In this document: one piece after another, positions 44,823-53,631 of the stretch
Numbering within the stretch: the stretch's first letter is position 1
Layout of the letters: the number at the start of each line of letters is the position of its first letter
Source of the DNA: PFJX01 sp040757575
GTDB lineage: Bacteria; Pseudomonadota; Gammaproteobacteria; Burkholderiales; Thiobacillaceae
Reading direction: 5' to 3'
Assembly (NCBI GenBank): GCA_040757575.1
Contig: JBFLXA010000001.1
Location: 401,420 to 465,419, forward strand
Length of the DNA: 64,000 nt
Position numbers and translations under genes: made by a program
The notes under the pieces: model-generated
Database searches by the model: none
Seen by the model: only the letters and a program-made list of their open reading frames with translations
What the model was told of the DNA's origin: nothing

Positions 44823-45506
44823 ATGCACGCATACCGGCCCATGCTGGCCCGGGTTCTGCCATTCGCGCTTTTCATCGCCTTCATTCTGCTGGGCGACGTA
44901 GTGCAGGCCTGGCCGGCAGCAGCCAACTTCGACCAGCGGCTGATCTACCCCATCAAGGTTCTGGTGGTGGCTGGAGTGCTGGCCTATTTCTGGCGGGATC
45001 TGACCGAGCTCAAGGTTCGGCCGACGCACGGCAAATGGCTCTGGCTATGGGCACCCATGGCCGGGACAGCGGTTTTTGTGCTCTGGATCAACCTGGACTT
45101 CGGCTGGCTCAACCTGGCGGGGGAAGGTGCCTACGGCTACGATCCCCGGCACCCGGAAACCGGCCAATGGCAATGGCATCTGGTCATCATGCGGCTGGCG
45201 GGCGCCGCCCTGCTGGTGCCCCTCATAGAAGAACTGTTCTGGCGCTCCTTTCTCATGCGCTGGATAGACAAATCCGCCTTCCTGACCCTCGCCCCGGCAG
45301 CGGTGACCTTGCGGGCCATGCTGGTTTCAAGCCTGATTTTCGGCTTCGAGCACACCCTCTGGTTCGCCGGCATTCTGGCGGGACTGGCCTACGCCTGGCT
45401 CTACCGGGCCAGTGGCAGCCTCTGGCCCGCCATCCTCGCCCATGGCGTCACCAATGGCCTGCTGGGCATCTGGGTGCTCAGCACCGGGAACTGGCAATTC
45501 TGGTGA
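44823..45506 (+). CDS. exosortase-associated CAAX-protease-like (CPBP) membrane protein
   Basis: A 227-residue polytopic membrane protein of the CPBP/ABI superfamily. Motif 1 PLIEELFWRSFLMRW holds the paired Glu; motif 2 SLIFGFEHTLWFAG and motif 3 LAHGVTNGLLG supply the His/Asn residues expected at the intramembrane active site. This PEP-CTERM-associated form is found in eps loci. It may cleave a membrane partner; the target is not known. Start ATG 44823, followed by epsL after 1 bp. Confidence 0.85.
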   Translation: MHAYRPMLARVLPFALFIAFILLGDVVQAWPAAANFDQRLIYPIKVLVVAGVLAYFWRDLTELKVRPTHGKWLWLWAPMAGTAVFVLWINLDFGWLNLAGEGAYGYDPRHPETGQWQWHLVIMRLAGAALLVPLIEELFWRSFLMRWIDKSAFLTLAPAAVTLRAMLVSSLIFGFEHTLWFAGILAGLAYAWLYRASGSLWPAILAHGVTNGLLGIWVLSTGNWQFW

Positions 45507-45507
45507 C

Positions 45508-46737
45508 ATGACAAACAACAACAATTTCAAACCGGGAGGTACAGGGGTGCCTCCCGCTACACCTGCAAGCCTGGCGAAGCATGTCCTGCCTGCGTTTCTG
45601 GCCGCCTGCGCAATGGCAGGCCTGAGCGCCCTCCCGGCCCAGGCCGGCGAAGGCGACACCTTCCGGCCGGTGCTCCAGTATTACTACGCCCACGACGACA
45701 ACCTGTTCCGGCTGGCGGACAGTACGACCCCCTATTCCGCAGGCCGCAGCGACAGCTACCAGTCCCTGGGCGCCGGCTTTGACTTGGACTGGAAACTGGG
45801 CCGGCAGCAGATCCTCGTCAGCGCCCTGGCCAACCAGACCAAGTACCGCAAATACAGCCTGCTGGACTACGACGGCAAGAACGGCACTGCCGAATGGAAA
45901 TGGCAACTTGGCAACCGCCTGCGGGGCAACCTGGGCACGGACTACCGGGTCTACCAGGGCACCTATCTGGACACCACCGGCCTGGTGGGCAACGTGCGCA
46001 CCCAGCGCCGGCACTATGGCAGCGCCACCTGGTGGTTCCACAGCAACTGGGAAGCCGAACTGCGCCACAGCATAGCCACCCAGGATTACAGCGACGTCGC
46101 CCAGGCCAACAACAATTACGACCAGGACGACACCACCGTGGGGGTTTTCTACAAGGGCGGCCAGATGCAACGCCTGGGCCTGGAATACAGCACCCTGGAC
46201 GGCCGCTACCCGGACCGCACCAACCCCCTGCTCGCCACCCGCTACAGCCGGGACGCCTTTTCCCTGGTAGCCAACTGGCTGCCCACGGGCAAGACCCAGC
46301 TCAAGGCACGCATTGGCCGCGTGGAGCGCAAGGACAACGCCGCCAACCGCCGCAATTTCTCCGGCATCAACGCACGCCTGGACATGAACTGGGTGCCCAC
46401 GGGCAAGACCCTGTTCAACCTGGCCGCCTACCGCAACCTGGAAAACTCGGAACTGGGAGGTGCGGATTCCGAGGAAATCACCGGCCTGAACGGTGGGGTC
46501 CAATGGCAAGTGCTCCCCAAGGTCTGGCTGGGCGCCAACCTGACCCTGGAGCAACACCAGTACAACGGCCTCAATCTGGACGAAGACCTGAACACCGCCG
46601 GCCTGAGCGCCACCTACCAGCCTTGGGACAACGCCAGTCTCAGCCTGAATCTGAATAAGCAACAACGCCGTTCAAACATAACAACCAGGGAATTCGACGC
46701 CACCACGGTCTCCATCAGTGCGTTGGTGCGTTTTTGA
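45508..46737 (+). CDS. epsL: EpsL-type outer-membrane beta-barrel of the exopolysaccharide system
   Basis: A 409-residue exported protein. An unusually long N-terminal leader (MTNNNNFKPGGTGVPPATPA) precedes the hydrophobic core of the signal peptide (AACAMAGLSALPAQA). The mature part has many alternating strands (FRPVLQYYYAHDDNLFRLAD, WWFHSNWEAELRHSIATQDY) and ends in TVSISALVRF, a terminal aromatic consistent with BAM-dependent insertion. It is the presumed outer-membrane exit or accessory of exosortase-linked polysaccharide export. The start follows the previous stop by 1 bp. Confidence 0.85.
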   Translation: MTNNNNFKPGGTGVPPATPASLAKHVLPAFLAACAMAGLSALPAQAGEGDTFRPVLQYYYAHDDNLFRLADSTTPYSAGRSDSYQSLGAGFDLDWKLGRQQILVSALANQTKYRKYSLLDYDGKNGTAEWKWQLGNRLRGNLGTDYRVYQGTYLDTTGLVGNVRTQRRHYGSATWWFHSNWEAELRHSIATQDYSDVAQANNNYDQDDTTVGVFYKGGQMQRLGLEYSTLDGRYPDRTNPLLATRYSRDAFSLVANWLPTGKTQLKARIGRVERKDNAANRRNFSGINARLDMNWVPTGKTLFNLAAYRNLENSELGGADSEEITGLNGGVQWQVLPKVWLGANLTLEQHQYNGLNLDEDLNTAGLSATYQPWDNASLSLNLNKQQRRSNITTREFDATTVSISALVRF

Positions 46738-46743
46738 TCAACC

Positions 46744-48120
46744 ATGCAATCCGAGAACCCCACCCTGGCGCTGGTGCGCCGCCTGCTCAACCCCATTCTC
46801 ATAGTTCTGGTACTGCTGGTCAGCCTGGCCTACCACGACGAGCGCATGGACGGCTATTACCTGATACTGGCCGTCATTGCCTTTTTTCTGGCCTCCTACC
46901 TGTTTGACGACCTGTCCATCAGTCAGCCGTCCAACGGCGCCCTCTGGCGTGGTTTTGGCGGCGTACTCCTGGCCTGGGCCCTGACGGTCGGCGGCATCAT
47001 CCTGCTGGGCATCCTTTCCCGGCTGATGCACCACTACTACATGCCCGCCATGGAAACCTGGTTTTTCGCCAGCCCGGTGGTGCTGTTTGTCGCCCACCTC
47101 GGCCTGCGGGGCTACGTACGCAAGCTGCACCGCTCCGGCGCCGTGCGCCGGGCAATCATCGTTGGCGGCAATCCGGTGGGAGAACGTCTGGCCCGCCGTC
47201 TGACCGGCAACCAGGACCTGCTCACCAAGTTCGTCGGCTACTTCGACGACCGCCGTCCTGAGCGATTGTCCCCGGACTGCCAGGCCCGCTATCTGGGCCA
47301 CCCCCAGGACCTGATGTTCTACATAGGCAAGAACAACGTGGAAGTGGTCTACATCGCCCTGCCCATCTCCCAGAAAGAACGCATTTCTGCCCTGCTCAAC
47401 ACCCTCAAGGACACCACCGCCTCCGTCTACCTGGTGCCCGACATCTTCACCTTCGACCTCATCCAGGCCCGCATCGACCGGGTGGGCAGCGTGCCCATCA
47501 TCGCCATTCTGGAAACCCCCTTCACCAGCCTCAACGCCTTCAAGAAACGCCTGGCGGACATCGTCCTGTCCCTGGTCATCCTGACCCTCATCTCCCCCCT
47601 CATGCTGCTCATCGCCCTGGGGGTCAAACTCAGCTCCAAGGGCCCCATCATCTTCAAGCAGCGGCGCTACGGCCTGAACGGCGAAGAAATACTGGTCTAC
47701 AAGTTCCGCTCCATGCGGGTCTGCGAAGACGGCGAGCAGATTCGCCAGGCCACCCAGAACGACGACCGCATCACCCCCCTGGGCCGCGTTTTGCGCAAAA
47801 CCTCCATGGACGAACTGCCCCAGTTCATCAACGTGCTGCAAGGCCGCATGAGCATCGTCGGCCCCCGGCCCCACGCCGTGGCCCACAACGAGCTCTATCG
47901 CAAGCAGATTTCCGGCTACATGCTGCGCCACAAGGTCAAACCCGGCATCACCGGCTGGGCCCAGGTCAACGGCTACCGGGGTGAAACCGAAACCGTGGAC
48001 AAGATGGCGAGCCGCGTCCAATACGACCTGGACTACCTGCGCAACTGGTCCCTCTCCCTGGACCTCATGATCATCCTCAAGACCGTCTGGCTGGTCTTCA
48101 AGGACGCCAAGGCCTACTGA
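46744..48120 (+). CDS. epsB: undecaprenyl-phosphate hexose phosphotransferase (EpsB/WcaJ type)
   Basis: Initiating transferase of the repeat-unit pathway: moves a hexose-1-phosphate, usually glucose, onto undecaprenyl phosphate at the inner membrane. 458 residues: four N-terminal helices, a Rossmann-like CoA-binding-type domain (AIIVGGNPVGERLARRLTG), one further helix, and the bacterial sugar transferase domain (FKQRRYGLNGEEILVYKFRS, DELPQFINVLQGRMSIVGPR, VKPGITGWAQVNGYRGETET). Confidence 0.95.
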   Translation: MQSENPTLALVRRLLNPILIVLVLLVSLAYHDERMDGYYLILAVIAFFLASYLFDDLSISQPSNGALWRGFGGVLLAWALTVGGIILLGILSRLMHHYYMPAMETWFFASPVVLFVAHLGLRGYVRKLHRSGAVRRAIIVGGNPVGERLARRLTGNQDLLTKFVGYFDDRRPERLSPDCQARYLGHPQDLMFYIGKNNVEVVYIALPISQKERISALLNTLKDTTASVYLVPDIFTFDLIQARIDRVGSVPIIAILETPFTSLNAFKKRLADIVLSLVILTLISPLMLLIALGVKLSSKGPIIFKQRRYGLNGEEILVYKFRSMRVCEDGEQIRQATQNDDRITPLGRVLRKTSMDELPQFINVLQGRMSIVGPRPHAVAHNELYRKQISGYMLRHKVKPGITGWAQVNGYRGETETVDKMASRVQYDLDYLRNWSLSLDLMIILKTVWLVFKDAKAY

Positions 48121-48201
48121 CCATGACCGCTCCTGGCCCAACGCTTGCTTCCATTTCTGTAACCTGATCCCGTTAACCTCCACCCACCCCGAGCCCCGCC
48201 C

Positions 48202-49011
48202 ATGAAAACCATGCCAATCTACACACGCTACTTCCTGCTCCTGATGGCCGTGCTGGGCCTGTTTGCCACCAGCGCCGTCCAGGCCGCCAACGACTACGCC
48301 CTGTCCACCGGCGACCTGGTGCGGATCACTGTGTATGACCAGCCAGACCTCACCACGGAAACCCGGGTCAGCGAAAGCGGCGCCGTGCTCTTCCCCCTGG
48401 TGGGCAGCATGAACGTCAACGGCCTGACCGCCTCTGAAGCTTCCAACCGCATCGCCAAGGCCCTGGAAAGCGGCGGCTTCGTCAAGAACGCCCAGGTCAA
48501 CCTGGTGGTGCTGGAATTCAAGGGACAGGAAGTTTCCGTGCTGGGCCTGGTCAACCGCCCCGGCAAGTTCCCCCTGCAAAAGGCCAGCCGCATCACCGAC
48601 GTGCTGGCCCTGGCTGGCGGCACCCAGCCCGCCGCCGCCGACACCCTGGTGCTGATCAGCGAAAAGGACGGCAAGACCCAGCGCAAGGAAATCAACCTGC
48701 TGGCCCTGTTCGCCGACGGCGGCGACAGCATCAACAGCATGGTGGCCAACAACGACATCCTCTACGTGCCCCGGGAACCCCGCTTCTATATCTACGGCGA
48801 AGTGCAGCGCCCCGGCGCCTTCCGCCTGGAACAGGACATGACCCTGGTGCAGGCCCTCTCCGTGGGCGGCGGCCTCACCCAGCGGGGCACGCAAAAGGGC
48901 ATCAAGATCCTGCGCCGCAACGCCGACGGCAGCCTGCAAACCCTCACCGGCCAACTGTCCGACACCCTTAAGCCCAGCGACGTCATCCACGTCCAGGAAA
49001 GTCTCTTCTAA
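48202..49011 (+). CDS. epsE: polysaccharide export protein EpsE (Wza-like)
   Basis: A 269-residue periplasmic/outer-membrane export component. Signal peptide up to AVQAAND, then the Poly_export domain (YALSTGDLVRITVYDQPDLT, VSESGAVLFPLVGSMNVNGL) and two SLBB modules (VSVLGLVNRPGKFPLQKASR and FYIYGEVQRPGAFRLEQDMT). There is no lipobox cysteine, so anchoring differs from Wza. 80 bp of non-coding sequence precede it. Confidence 0.94.
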   Translation: MKTMPIYTRYFLLLMAVLGLFATSAVQAANDYALSTGDLVRITVYDQPDLTTETRVSESGAVLFPLVGSMNVNGLTASEASNRIAKALESGGFVKNAQVNLVVLEFKGQEVSVLGLVNRPGKFPLQKASRITDVLALAGGTQPAAADTLVLISEKDGKTQRKEINLLALFADGGDSINSMVANNDILYVPREPRFYIYGEVQRPGAFRLEQDMTLVQALSVGGGLTQRGTQKGIKILRRNADGSLQTLTGQLSDTLKPSDVIHVQESLF

Positions 49012-49026
49012 GCGGAGCCCAGGCCC

Positions 49027-50400
49027 ATGAACTTCACCCAATTCCTGCTCATCCTGCGGGCCCGCTGGCTGGTCGCCACCCTGGCCCTGGCCGTCACCGT
49101 GGCCACCACCCTGGTAGTCAGCCTCATACTGCCCAAGAACTACACCGCCACCGTTTCCCTGGTGGTGGATTCCAAATCCAAAGACCCCGTCACCGGCATC
49201 ATGCTGCCCAGCCAGCTTCTGCCCGGCTACCTGGCCACCCAGGTAGACATCATCCAGAGCCAGAACGTGGCCCTGCGGGTGGTGGACGGCCTCAAGCTCA
49301 CCAGCTTCCCCGCTGTCCAGGCCGACTTCCAGGCCAGCACCCAGGGCGAAGGCGACATCCGCCACTGGATGGCCGAACTGCTGTTGAAAAAGCTGGAAGT
49401 CACCCCCAGCCGGGAATCCAGCGTCATCCAGGTGAGTTTTTCCGGCTCTGACCCCCGTTTTGCCGCCGGCATTGCCAACGCCTTTGCCCAGGCCTACGTG
49501 CAAGCCAACCTGGACCTGCGGGTAGAGCCTGCCAAGCAGGTCAACGCCTGGTACTCGGACCAGCTCAAGCAATTGCGTGAAAACCTGGAAACCGCCCAGG
49601 CCGCCCTCACCGCCTACCAGCGCGAAAAAGGCCTGGTGGTGGGCGACGAGCGCAGCATTGACGTGGAAACCGCCCGGCTGGCCGAACTTTCCAGCCAACT
49701 GGTGGCAGCCCAGGCGCAAACCTACGACAGCACCTCCCGCCAGGGCCAGAGCGCCAACGCCCTGGCTGAAGTGGAACAGAACCCCCTGGTGCAAGGCCTG
49801 AAGCGGGATCTTTCCATGGCTGAAGCGAGCCTTTCCCAACTGGCAGAAAAAATGGGCAAGAACCACCCCCAGTACCAGGCCGCCCAGGCCCAGGTAAACG
49901 CCCTGCGGGACAAGCTCAACACCGAAATCAAGCTGGCCACCCGCTCCGTGGGCACCACCGCCAAGGTGGCCCAGAACCGGGAAGGCGAACTGCGCGCCGC
50001 CCTGGCCGCCCAGAAAAACCGGGTCATGGCCCTCAAGGCCCAACGGGACGAAGCCTCCGTGCTGATCCGGGAAGTAGCCAACGCCCAGGCCATGTACGAC
50101 GCCGCCATGCAACGGGCCGGCCAAAGCCGCATGGAATCCCTGGCCACCCAGACCGACATCGCCGTGCTCAACCCCGCCGTGCCCCCTCTGGAAGCCTCCA
50201 GCCCCAAAGTGCTGCTCAACACCATCCTGGCCGTCTTCCTGGGCGGCCTGCTGGGCATTGGCCTGGCCTTCCTGATGGAAATGATCGACCGCCGCGTACG
50301 CTCCGCCGAAGACCTGGCCACCGGCCTGGAACTTCCCGTGCTGGGCGAGCTGAGCTGGAAACCCAAGGGCCGCCGCCTGTTTGCCCGCGCCCAAGCCTGA
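49027..50400 (+). CDS. epsF: chain length determinant protein EpsF (Wzz family)
   Basis: A 457-residue inner-membrane polysaccharide co-polymerase. An N-terminal membrane helix (WLVATLALAVTVATTLVVSL), a periplasmic coiled-coil domain (QLKQLRENLETAQAALTAYQ, EGELRAALAAQKNRVMALKA) and a C-terminal membrane helix with a proline-containing entry (VPPLEASSPKVLLNTILAVF) are visible. It regulates chain length and export with EpsE and EpsG. Confidence 0.94.
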   Translation: MNFTQFLLILRARWLVATLALAVTVATTLVVSLILPKNYTATVSLVVDSKSKDPVTGIMLPSQLLPGYLATQVDIIQSQNVALRVVDGLKLTSFPAVQADFQASTQGEGDIRHWMAELLLKKLEVTPSRESSVIQVSFSGSDPRFAAGIANAFAQAYVQANLDLRVEPAKQVNAWYSDQLKQLRENLETAQAALTAYQREKGLVVGDERSIDVETARLAELSSQLVAAQAQTYDSTSRQGQSANALAEVEQNPLVQGLKRDLSMAEASLSQLAEKMGKNHPQYQAAQAQVNALRDKLNTEIKLATRSVGTTAKVAQNREGELRAALAAQKNRVMALKAQRDEASVLIREVANAQAMYDAAMQRAGQSRMESLATQTDIAVLNPAVPPLEASSPKVLLNTILAVFLGGLLGIGLAFLMEMIDRRVRSAEDLATGLELPVLGELSWKPKGRRLFARAQA

Positions 50401-50413
50401 GGAGCCCCCAACC

Positions 50414-51277
50414 ATGAACAACCTTCAAGCCTCCCCCAACACCGCCCCCCGGGCCGAACTCACCCTGGGCCGCATCCTCCTGGAACAAGGCAAGCTCAAC
50501 GCCCAGGACGCCGAGCGGGTCCTGCGCCTGCAAAAAGAAAAGAACCTGCGCTTTGGTGAAGCCGCCGTGCAACTGGGCCTGGTAACCGACGCCGACATGC
50601 GCCAGGCCCTGGCCCAGCAGTTCGACTACCCCTACCTGGCCCCCGGCAGTGGCGACCTAAGCCCCGAACTGGTGGCCGCCTACGAACCCTTCAGCCACCA
50701 GATGGAAGCCCTGCGGGGCCTGCGCGGCCAGCTCATGCTGCGCTGGTTCGGCCGCAACAAGGCCCTGGCCATCACCAGCGCCAGCGCCACCGACGGCGCC
50801 AGCCGCCTCACCGCCAACCTGGCCGTGGTCTTCTCCCAACTGGGCGAACGCACCCTGCTCATCGACGCCAACCTGCGCACTCCCCAGGTCAGCCCCCTGT
50901 TCAAGCTGGAAAACCGCATGGGCCTGTCTGACGTGCTGGCCGACCGGGCAGACGTTTCCGCCATCACCCGCATCCCCGCCTTCGTGGACCTCTCCGTCCT
51001 GCCCGCCGGCACCCAGGCCCCCAACCCCGCCGAGCTCCTCTCCCGGGAAAAACTGCAAGACCTGCTTCTGGTGCTGGCCGGGGAATACGACGTCATCCTC
51101 ATCGACACCCCCCCCGCCACCGAAGCCGCCGACTTCCAGGCCGTAGCCGCCCGCGCCCGGGGCGCCCTGCTGGTCACCCGCAAACACAAAACCCGCCTCA
51201 CCGACGCCGCCGGCATCAAAGCCATGCTCACCGCCGCCGGCGCCGAAACCGTAGGCGCGGTGCTGAACGAGGTTTAA
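50414..51277 (+). CDS. epsG: EpsG, tyrosine-kinase-like partner of EpsF (degenerate P-loop)
   Basis: A 287-residue cytosolic protein of the BY-kinase/MinD-like type. The N-terminal MshEN-like domain (LGRILLEQGKLNAQDAERVL) is followed by a P-loop fold. The Walker A region at about 121-132 reads TSASATDGASRL: the usual G-x-G-K/R-S is missing. Walker A' is LLIDANLR at 148-155, with Asn in place of the second Asp, while Walker B VILIDTPP at 227-234 is intact. No C-terminal tyrosine cluster is present. It may act as a non-catalytic adaptor. The ATG at 50414 follows GAGGAG. Confidence 0.88.
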   Translation: MNNLQASPNTAPRAELTLGRILLEQGKLNAQDAERVLRLQKEKNLRFGEAAVQLGLVTDADMRQALAQQFDYPYLAPGSGDLSPELVAAYEPFSHQMEALRGLRGQLMLRWFGRNKALAITSASATDGASRLTANLAVVFSQLGERTLLIDANLRTPQVSPLFKLENRMGLSDVLADRADVSAITRIPAFVDLSVLPAGTQAPNPAELLSREKLQDLLLVLAGEYDVILIDTPPATEAADFQAVAARARGALLVTRKHKTRLTDAAGIKAMLTAAGAETVGAVLNEV

Positions 51278-51288
51278 GGCGAGACGCT

Positions 51289-51303
51289 CATGAACCTCAC
51301 CCC
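51289..51303 (+). repeat. left copy of a 15-bp direct repeat flanking the DUF4160/DUF2442 cassette
   Basis: CATGAACCTCACCCC, matching 14 of 15 bases with the copy at 51852-51866. It lies 12 bp past the epsG stop. Confidence 0.6.
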
Positions 51304-51320
51304 CCTCTGTGAGCGACTTC

Positions 51321-51569
51321 ATGCCTGAAATTTGCCGATTCCTTGGAATTGTCATCAGCATGTATTTCGATGACCACAACCCACCGCATTTCCATGTGCG
51401 CTACAACGAACACCGGGCCGTGTTCGCCATTCGCAACGGAAACCTGCTCGACGGGCAAATGCCCGCCCGGGTTCGTGGGCTGGTGGAGGAGTGGGCGGAA
51501 CAGCATCAAGATGAATTGCTCGAAATGTGGAACACAAAGGAATTCCACAAAATTGAGCCCCTGGTCTGA
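51321..51569 (+). CDS. DUF4160 domain protein
   Basis: An 82-residue protein with the DUF4160 pattern MPEICRFLGIVISMYFDDHN-PPHFHVRYNEH and a C-terminal helical LVEEWAEQHQDELLEMW. The ATG at 51321 is chosen; an in-frame GTG lies four codons upstream. It is followed 11 bp later by a DUF2442 gene; I recall this pair as recurrent neighbours, sometimes treated as toxin-antitoxin-like, but no activity can be read from the sequence. It has no evident link to polysaccharide synthesis. Confidence 0.88.
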   Translation: MPEICRFLGIVISMYFDDHNPPHFHVRYNEHRAVFAIRNGNLLDGQMPARVRGLVEEWAEQHQDELLEMWNTKEFHKIEPLV

Positions 51570-51580
51570 AAGGAAACAAA

Positions 51581-51856
51581 ATGCCCCATCTCCTCGAAGC
51601 CAAACACGTCGAATCACACAAAATCTGGCTCAAATTCAACGATGACCAGGAAGGCGTCATTGACCTTGCCGACATTCCCACAAAATTCCTGGCAGCAAGA
51701 CCCTTGGCGGACGTAGAAACCTTCGCCAGTTTCTACTTGGACGAATGGCCTACCCTGGCCTGGAACTGCGGCTTTGACCTTGCCCCTGAGTTTCTTTATG
51801 AACGTCTGACCGGCCAACGGCCCGCCTGGCAACAAACGCTTGAGGCCACCACATGA
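51581..51856 (+). CDS. DUF2442 domain protein
   Basis: A 91-residue protein with the DUF2442 pattern: VESHKIWLKFNDDQEGVIDL, a central FLAARPLADVETFASFYLDE and WPTLAWNCGFDLAPEFLYER. It starts 11 bp after the DUF4160 gene with a GAAAGGAAAC ribosome site, so the two are co-translated. It stands between epsG and the exosortase gene, and its 3' end overlaps the right copy of a 15-bp direct repeat. Confidence 0.88.
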   Translation: MPHLLEAKHVESHKIWLKFNDDQEGVIDLADIPTKFLAARPLADVETFASFYLDEWPTLAWNCGFDLAPEFLYERLTGQRPAWQQTLEATT

Positions 51857-51866
51857 ACCTCGCCCC
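51852..51866 (+). repeat. right copy of the 15-bp direct repeat flanking the cassette
   Basis: CATGAACCTCGCCCC, one mismatch to 51289-51303. Overlaps the last codons of the DUF2442 gene. Confidence 0.6.
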
Positions 51867-51897
51867 GCAACAGATAGCAAGCATCACCGCCTATCTC

Positions 51898-51937
51898 CTC
51901 CCCTCCCCCCCCGGGAGAGGGGCCGGGGGAGAGGGAG
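51898..51937. repeat. second copy of the GC-rich palindromic repeat
   Basis: 40 bp identical to 39139-39178 except for one G-to-A change. Here it lies between the DUF2442 gene and xrtB, outside any assigned gene. The rest of the 194-bp gap holds nothing else recognisable. Confidence 0.85.
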
Positions 51938-52050
51938 CAACGCATCCACACCAAGGCCGCCAAATAGGCGGCACCCAAGCCCTACCCGCAAAAGCCGGTA
52001 CCCAGCCCAGCCAACCCCCAATCCATCAGTAACCCCTGCCTGAGCCCACC

Positions 52051-52914
52051 GTGCAGCCACTCAACCGCCTCCCCCCCTCCTGGCCCCTGTTTCTGGGTCT
52101 GGCGGCCCTATACGTGCCCACGGTCTGGGATCTCTTCCAGGGACTCTGGGCAACCGACGAGCAATTCCACGGCCCCATCATCCTGTTCGTCACCCTCTAC
52201 CTGTTCTGGTCCCTCAAGGAAACCCTGGCCGACGCCCCCATCAAGCCCCTGCCCCTCATCGGCTGGCCCCTGCTCATCATTGGCCTGTTGAGCTACACCC
52301 TAGGACGTTCCCAGTCGATCATCATCATGGAGCTGGGGTCAGTAATTCTGATTCTTCCCGCACTTATCCTCCTCTGGCGCGGTACAAAAGCTTTAAAGGC
52401 CTGCTGGTTTCCCATCTTCTTCATGGCTTTCATGATCCCGCTTCCTGGGGTCGTTGTTGACCCGCTCACCCAACCCATGAAGTTGTTTGTTTCCTGGGCC
52501 ACAGAACACATTTTATTTGCGCTGGATTATCCCATCTCCCGAAGTGGTGTAACCCTGCAACTGGGCCAGTACATGCTATTGGTGGCCGACGCCTGCGCCG
52601 GCTTGCACACCCTCTTCTCGCTGGAAGCCTTGGGCCTGCTCTATCTTCACCTCACCAGACATGAGTCTTGGGCTAGAAACACAGCGCTTGCCGTTCTCAT
52701 CGTCCCCATCTCCCTAACCGCCAATACCATTCGAGTACTTAGCCTCTCTCTTATTACCTATCACTTTGGCGACGAAGCCGGCCAAGGCTTCTTGCATGGC
52801 TTTGCCGGCATGGTGCTCTTTATTAGTGCACTCATATTAATCATGGCGATTGATACCTTGATTCAGTGGTTTATTTCAAGGCACAGCAAAAAGCCTTCAT
52901 TAGCATCAACTTAA
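52051..52914 (+). CDS. xrtB: exosortase B
   Basis: A 287-residue inner-membrane cysteine protease/transpeptidase that recognises PEP-CTERM signals. About eight membrane helices; the catalytic triad is seen as C182 (VADACAGLHTLFSLEALGLL), R228 (LTANTIRVLSLS) and H249 (GFLHGFAGM). The N-terminal WATDEQFHGPIILFVTLYLF is typical of the XrtB branch, as is the epsI neighbour. The GTG at 52051 is the start. Its likely substrates include the PEP-CTERM protein at 42.5 kb and others elsewhere in the genome. Confidence 0.95.
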   Translation: MQPLNRLPPSWPLFLGLAALYVPTVWDLFQGLWATDEQFHGPIILFVTLYLFWSLKETLADAPIKPLPLIGWPLLIIGLLSYTLGRSQSIIIMELGSVILILPALILLWRGTKALKACWFPIFFMAFMIPLPGVVVDPLTQPMKLFVSWATEHILFALDYPISRSGVTLQLGQYMLLVADACAGLHTLFSLEALGLLYLHLTRHESWARNTALAVLIVPISLTANTIRVLSLSLITYHFGDEAGQGFLHGFAGMVLFISALILIMAIDTLIQWFISRHSKKPSLAST

Positions 52915-52917
52915 CCC

Positions 52918-53631
52918 ATGCATTACGCTGGATCACTCATGCCTCTCCAGAACCAGAAATCCTTTGTCATCGCGCTTGCCATGCTGATAGCGGCAAGCCT
53001 TTCTGTGTTTTTGACCCCTGACAAAAGATTGGCAGACCAAGGCCCTAAAGTTGATCTGGAAGCCCTGATCCCCCAGCAATTTGGCGACTGGAAGTTAGAT
53101 AACTCAATCATTCCCATACAAGTAAGCCCAGATGTTCAAGCCGCACTTGATGCCATTTACAACCAGACTCTTAGTCGTACGTATATGAACGACCAAGGGC
53201 AGCGCATCATGCTTTCAATCGCTTACGGGAGTGACCAAGGCGGCGATAGCATGCAAGTTCACCGCCCCGAGTACTGCTACAAAGCACAGGGCTTTGATCT
53301 AGACGTTCAGGGTGACGAGACTCTCAATACAAAGTATGGCGCAATCACAGTGCGCCGCTTACTCGGGGAGCAGCGAGCGCGCGTTGAACCAATCACATAT
53401 TGGATCACGATCGGAGACAAAACATTGCTCCCCGGCTTGCAACGCAAGCTAACCCAAATGGCATACGGCTTAACAGGAGAAATCCCTGACGGTCTTCTAT
53501 TCCGGGTTTCATCCATTGACCGCAATCCTGAAAAGGCCTACCAAATACAGGATCAATTTGTCGCCCAATTATTAGATGCAGTACCCACTTCAACCCGTAT
53601 AAAACTGATAGGGAAACAAAACCATGAGTAA
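52918..53631 (+). CDS. epsI: EpsI family exosortase-associated protein
   Basis: A 237-residue protein with one N-terminal membrane helix (FVIALAMLIAASLSVFLTP) and a periplasmic EpsI domain: LIPQQFGDWKLD, SRTYMNDQGQRIMLSIAYGS, HRPEYCYKAQGFDLD and VEPITYWITIGDK. The Cys of the HRPEYCY motif is conserved in the family. It assists exosortase function, possibly directly. Starts 3 bp after xrtB and overlaps gmd by 8 bp. ATG 52939 is an alternative start. Confidence 0.92.
   Translation: MHYAGSLMPLQNQKSFVIALAMLIAASLSVFLTPDKRLADQGPKVDLEALIPQQFGDWKLDNSIIPIQVSPDVQAALDAIYNQTLSRTYMNDQGQRIMLSIAYGSDQGGDSMQVHRPEYCYKAQGFDLDVQGDETLNTKYGAITVRRLLGEQRARVEPITYWITIGDKTLLPGLQRKLTQMAYGLTGEIPDGLLFRVSSIDRNPEKAYQIQDQFVAQLLDAVPTSTRIKLIGKQNHE

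Noticed and set aside
44798..45511. A 237-codon frame overlapping the CAAX-protease-like gene
   Set aside because: The other plus-strand frame shows the EELFWRSF and HGVTNG motifs and membrane helices; this one is a shadow.
46738..50421. An open frame of 1227 codons on the minus strand opposite epsB, epsE and epsF
   Set aside because: It is the mirror of strongly biased high-GC codons in three well-recognised plus-strand genes. Its translation is Gly/His/Gln/Val-rich with no recognisable domain.
51853..52032. A 59-codon frame starting at the right 15-bp repeat and reading through the palindromic repeat
   Set aside because: The open frame is mostly explained by the stop-free GC repeat; no ribosome site and no recognisable family.
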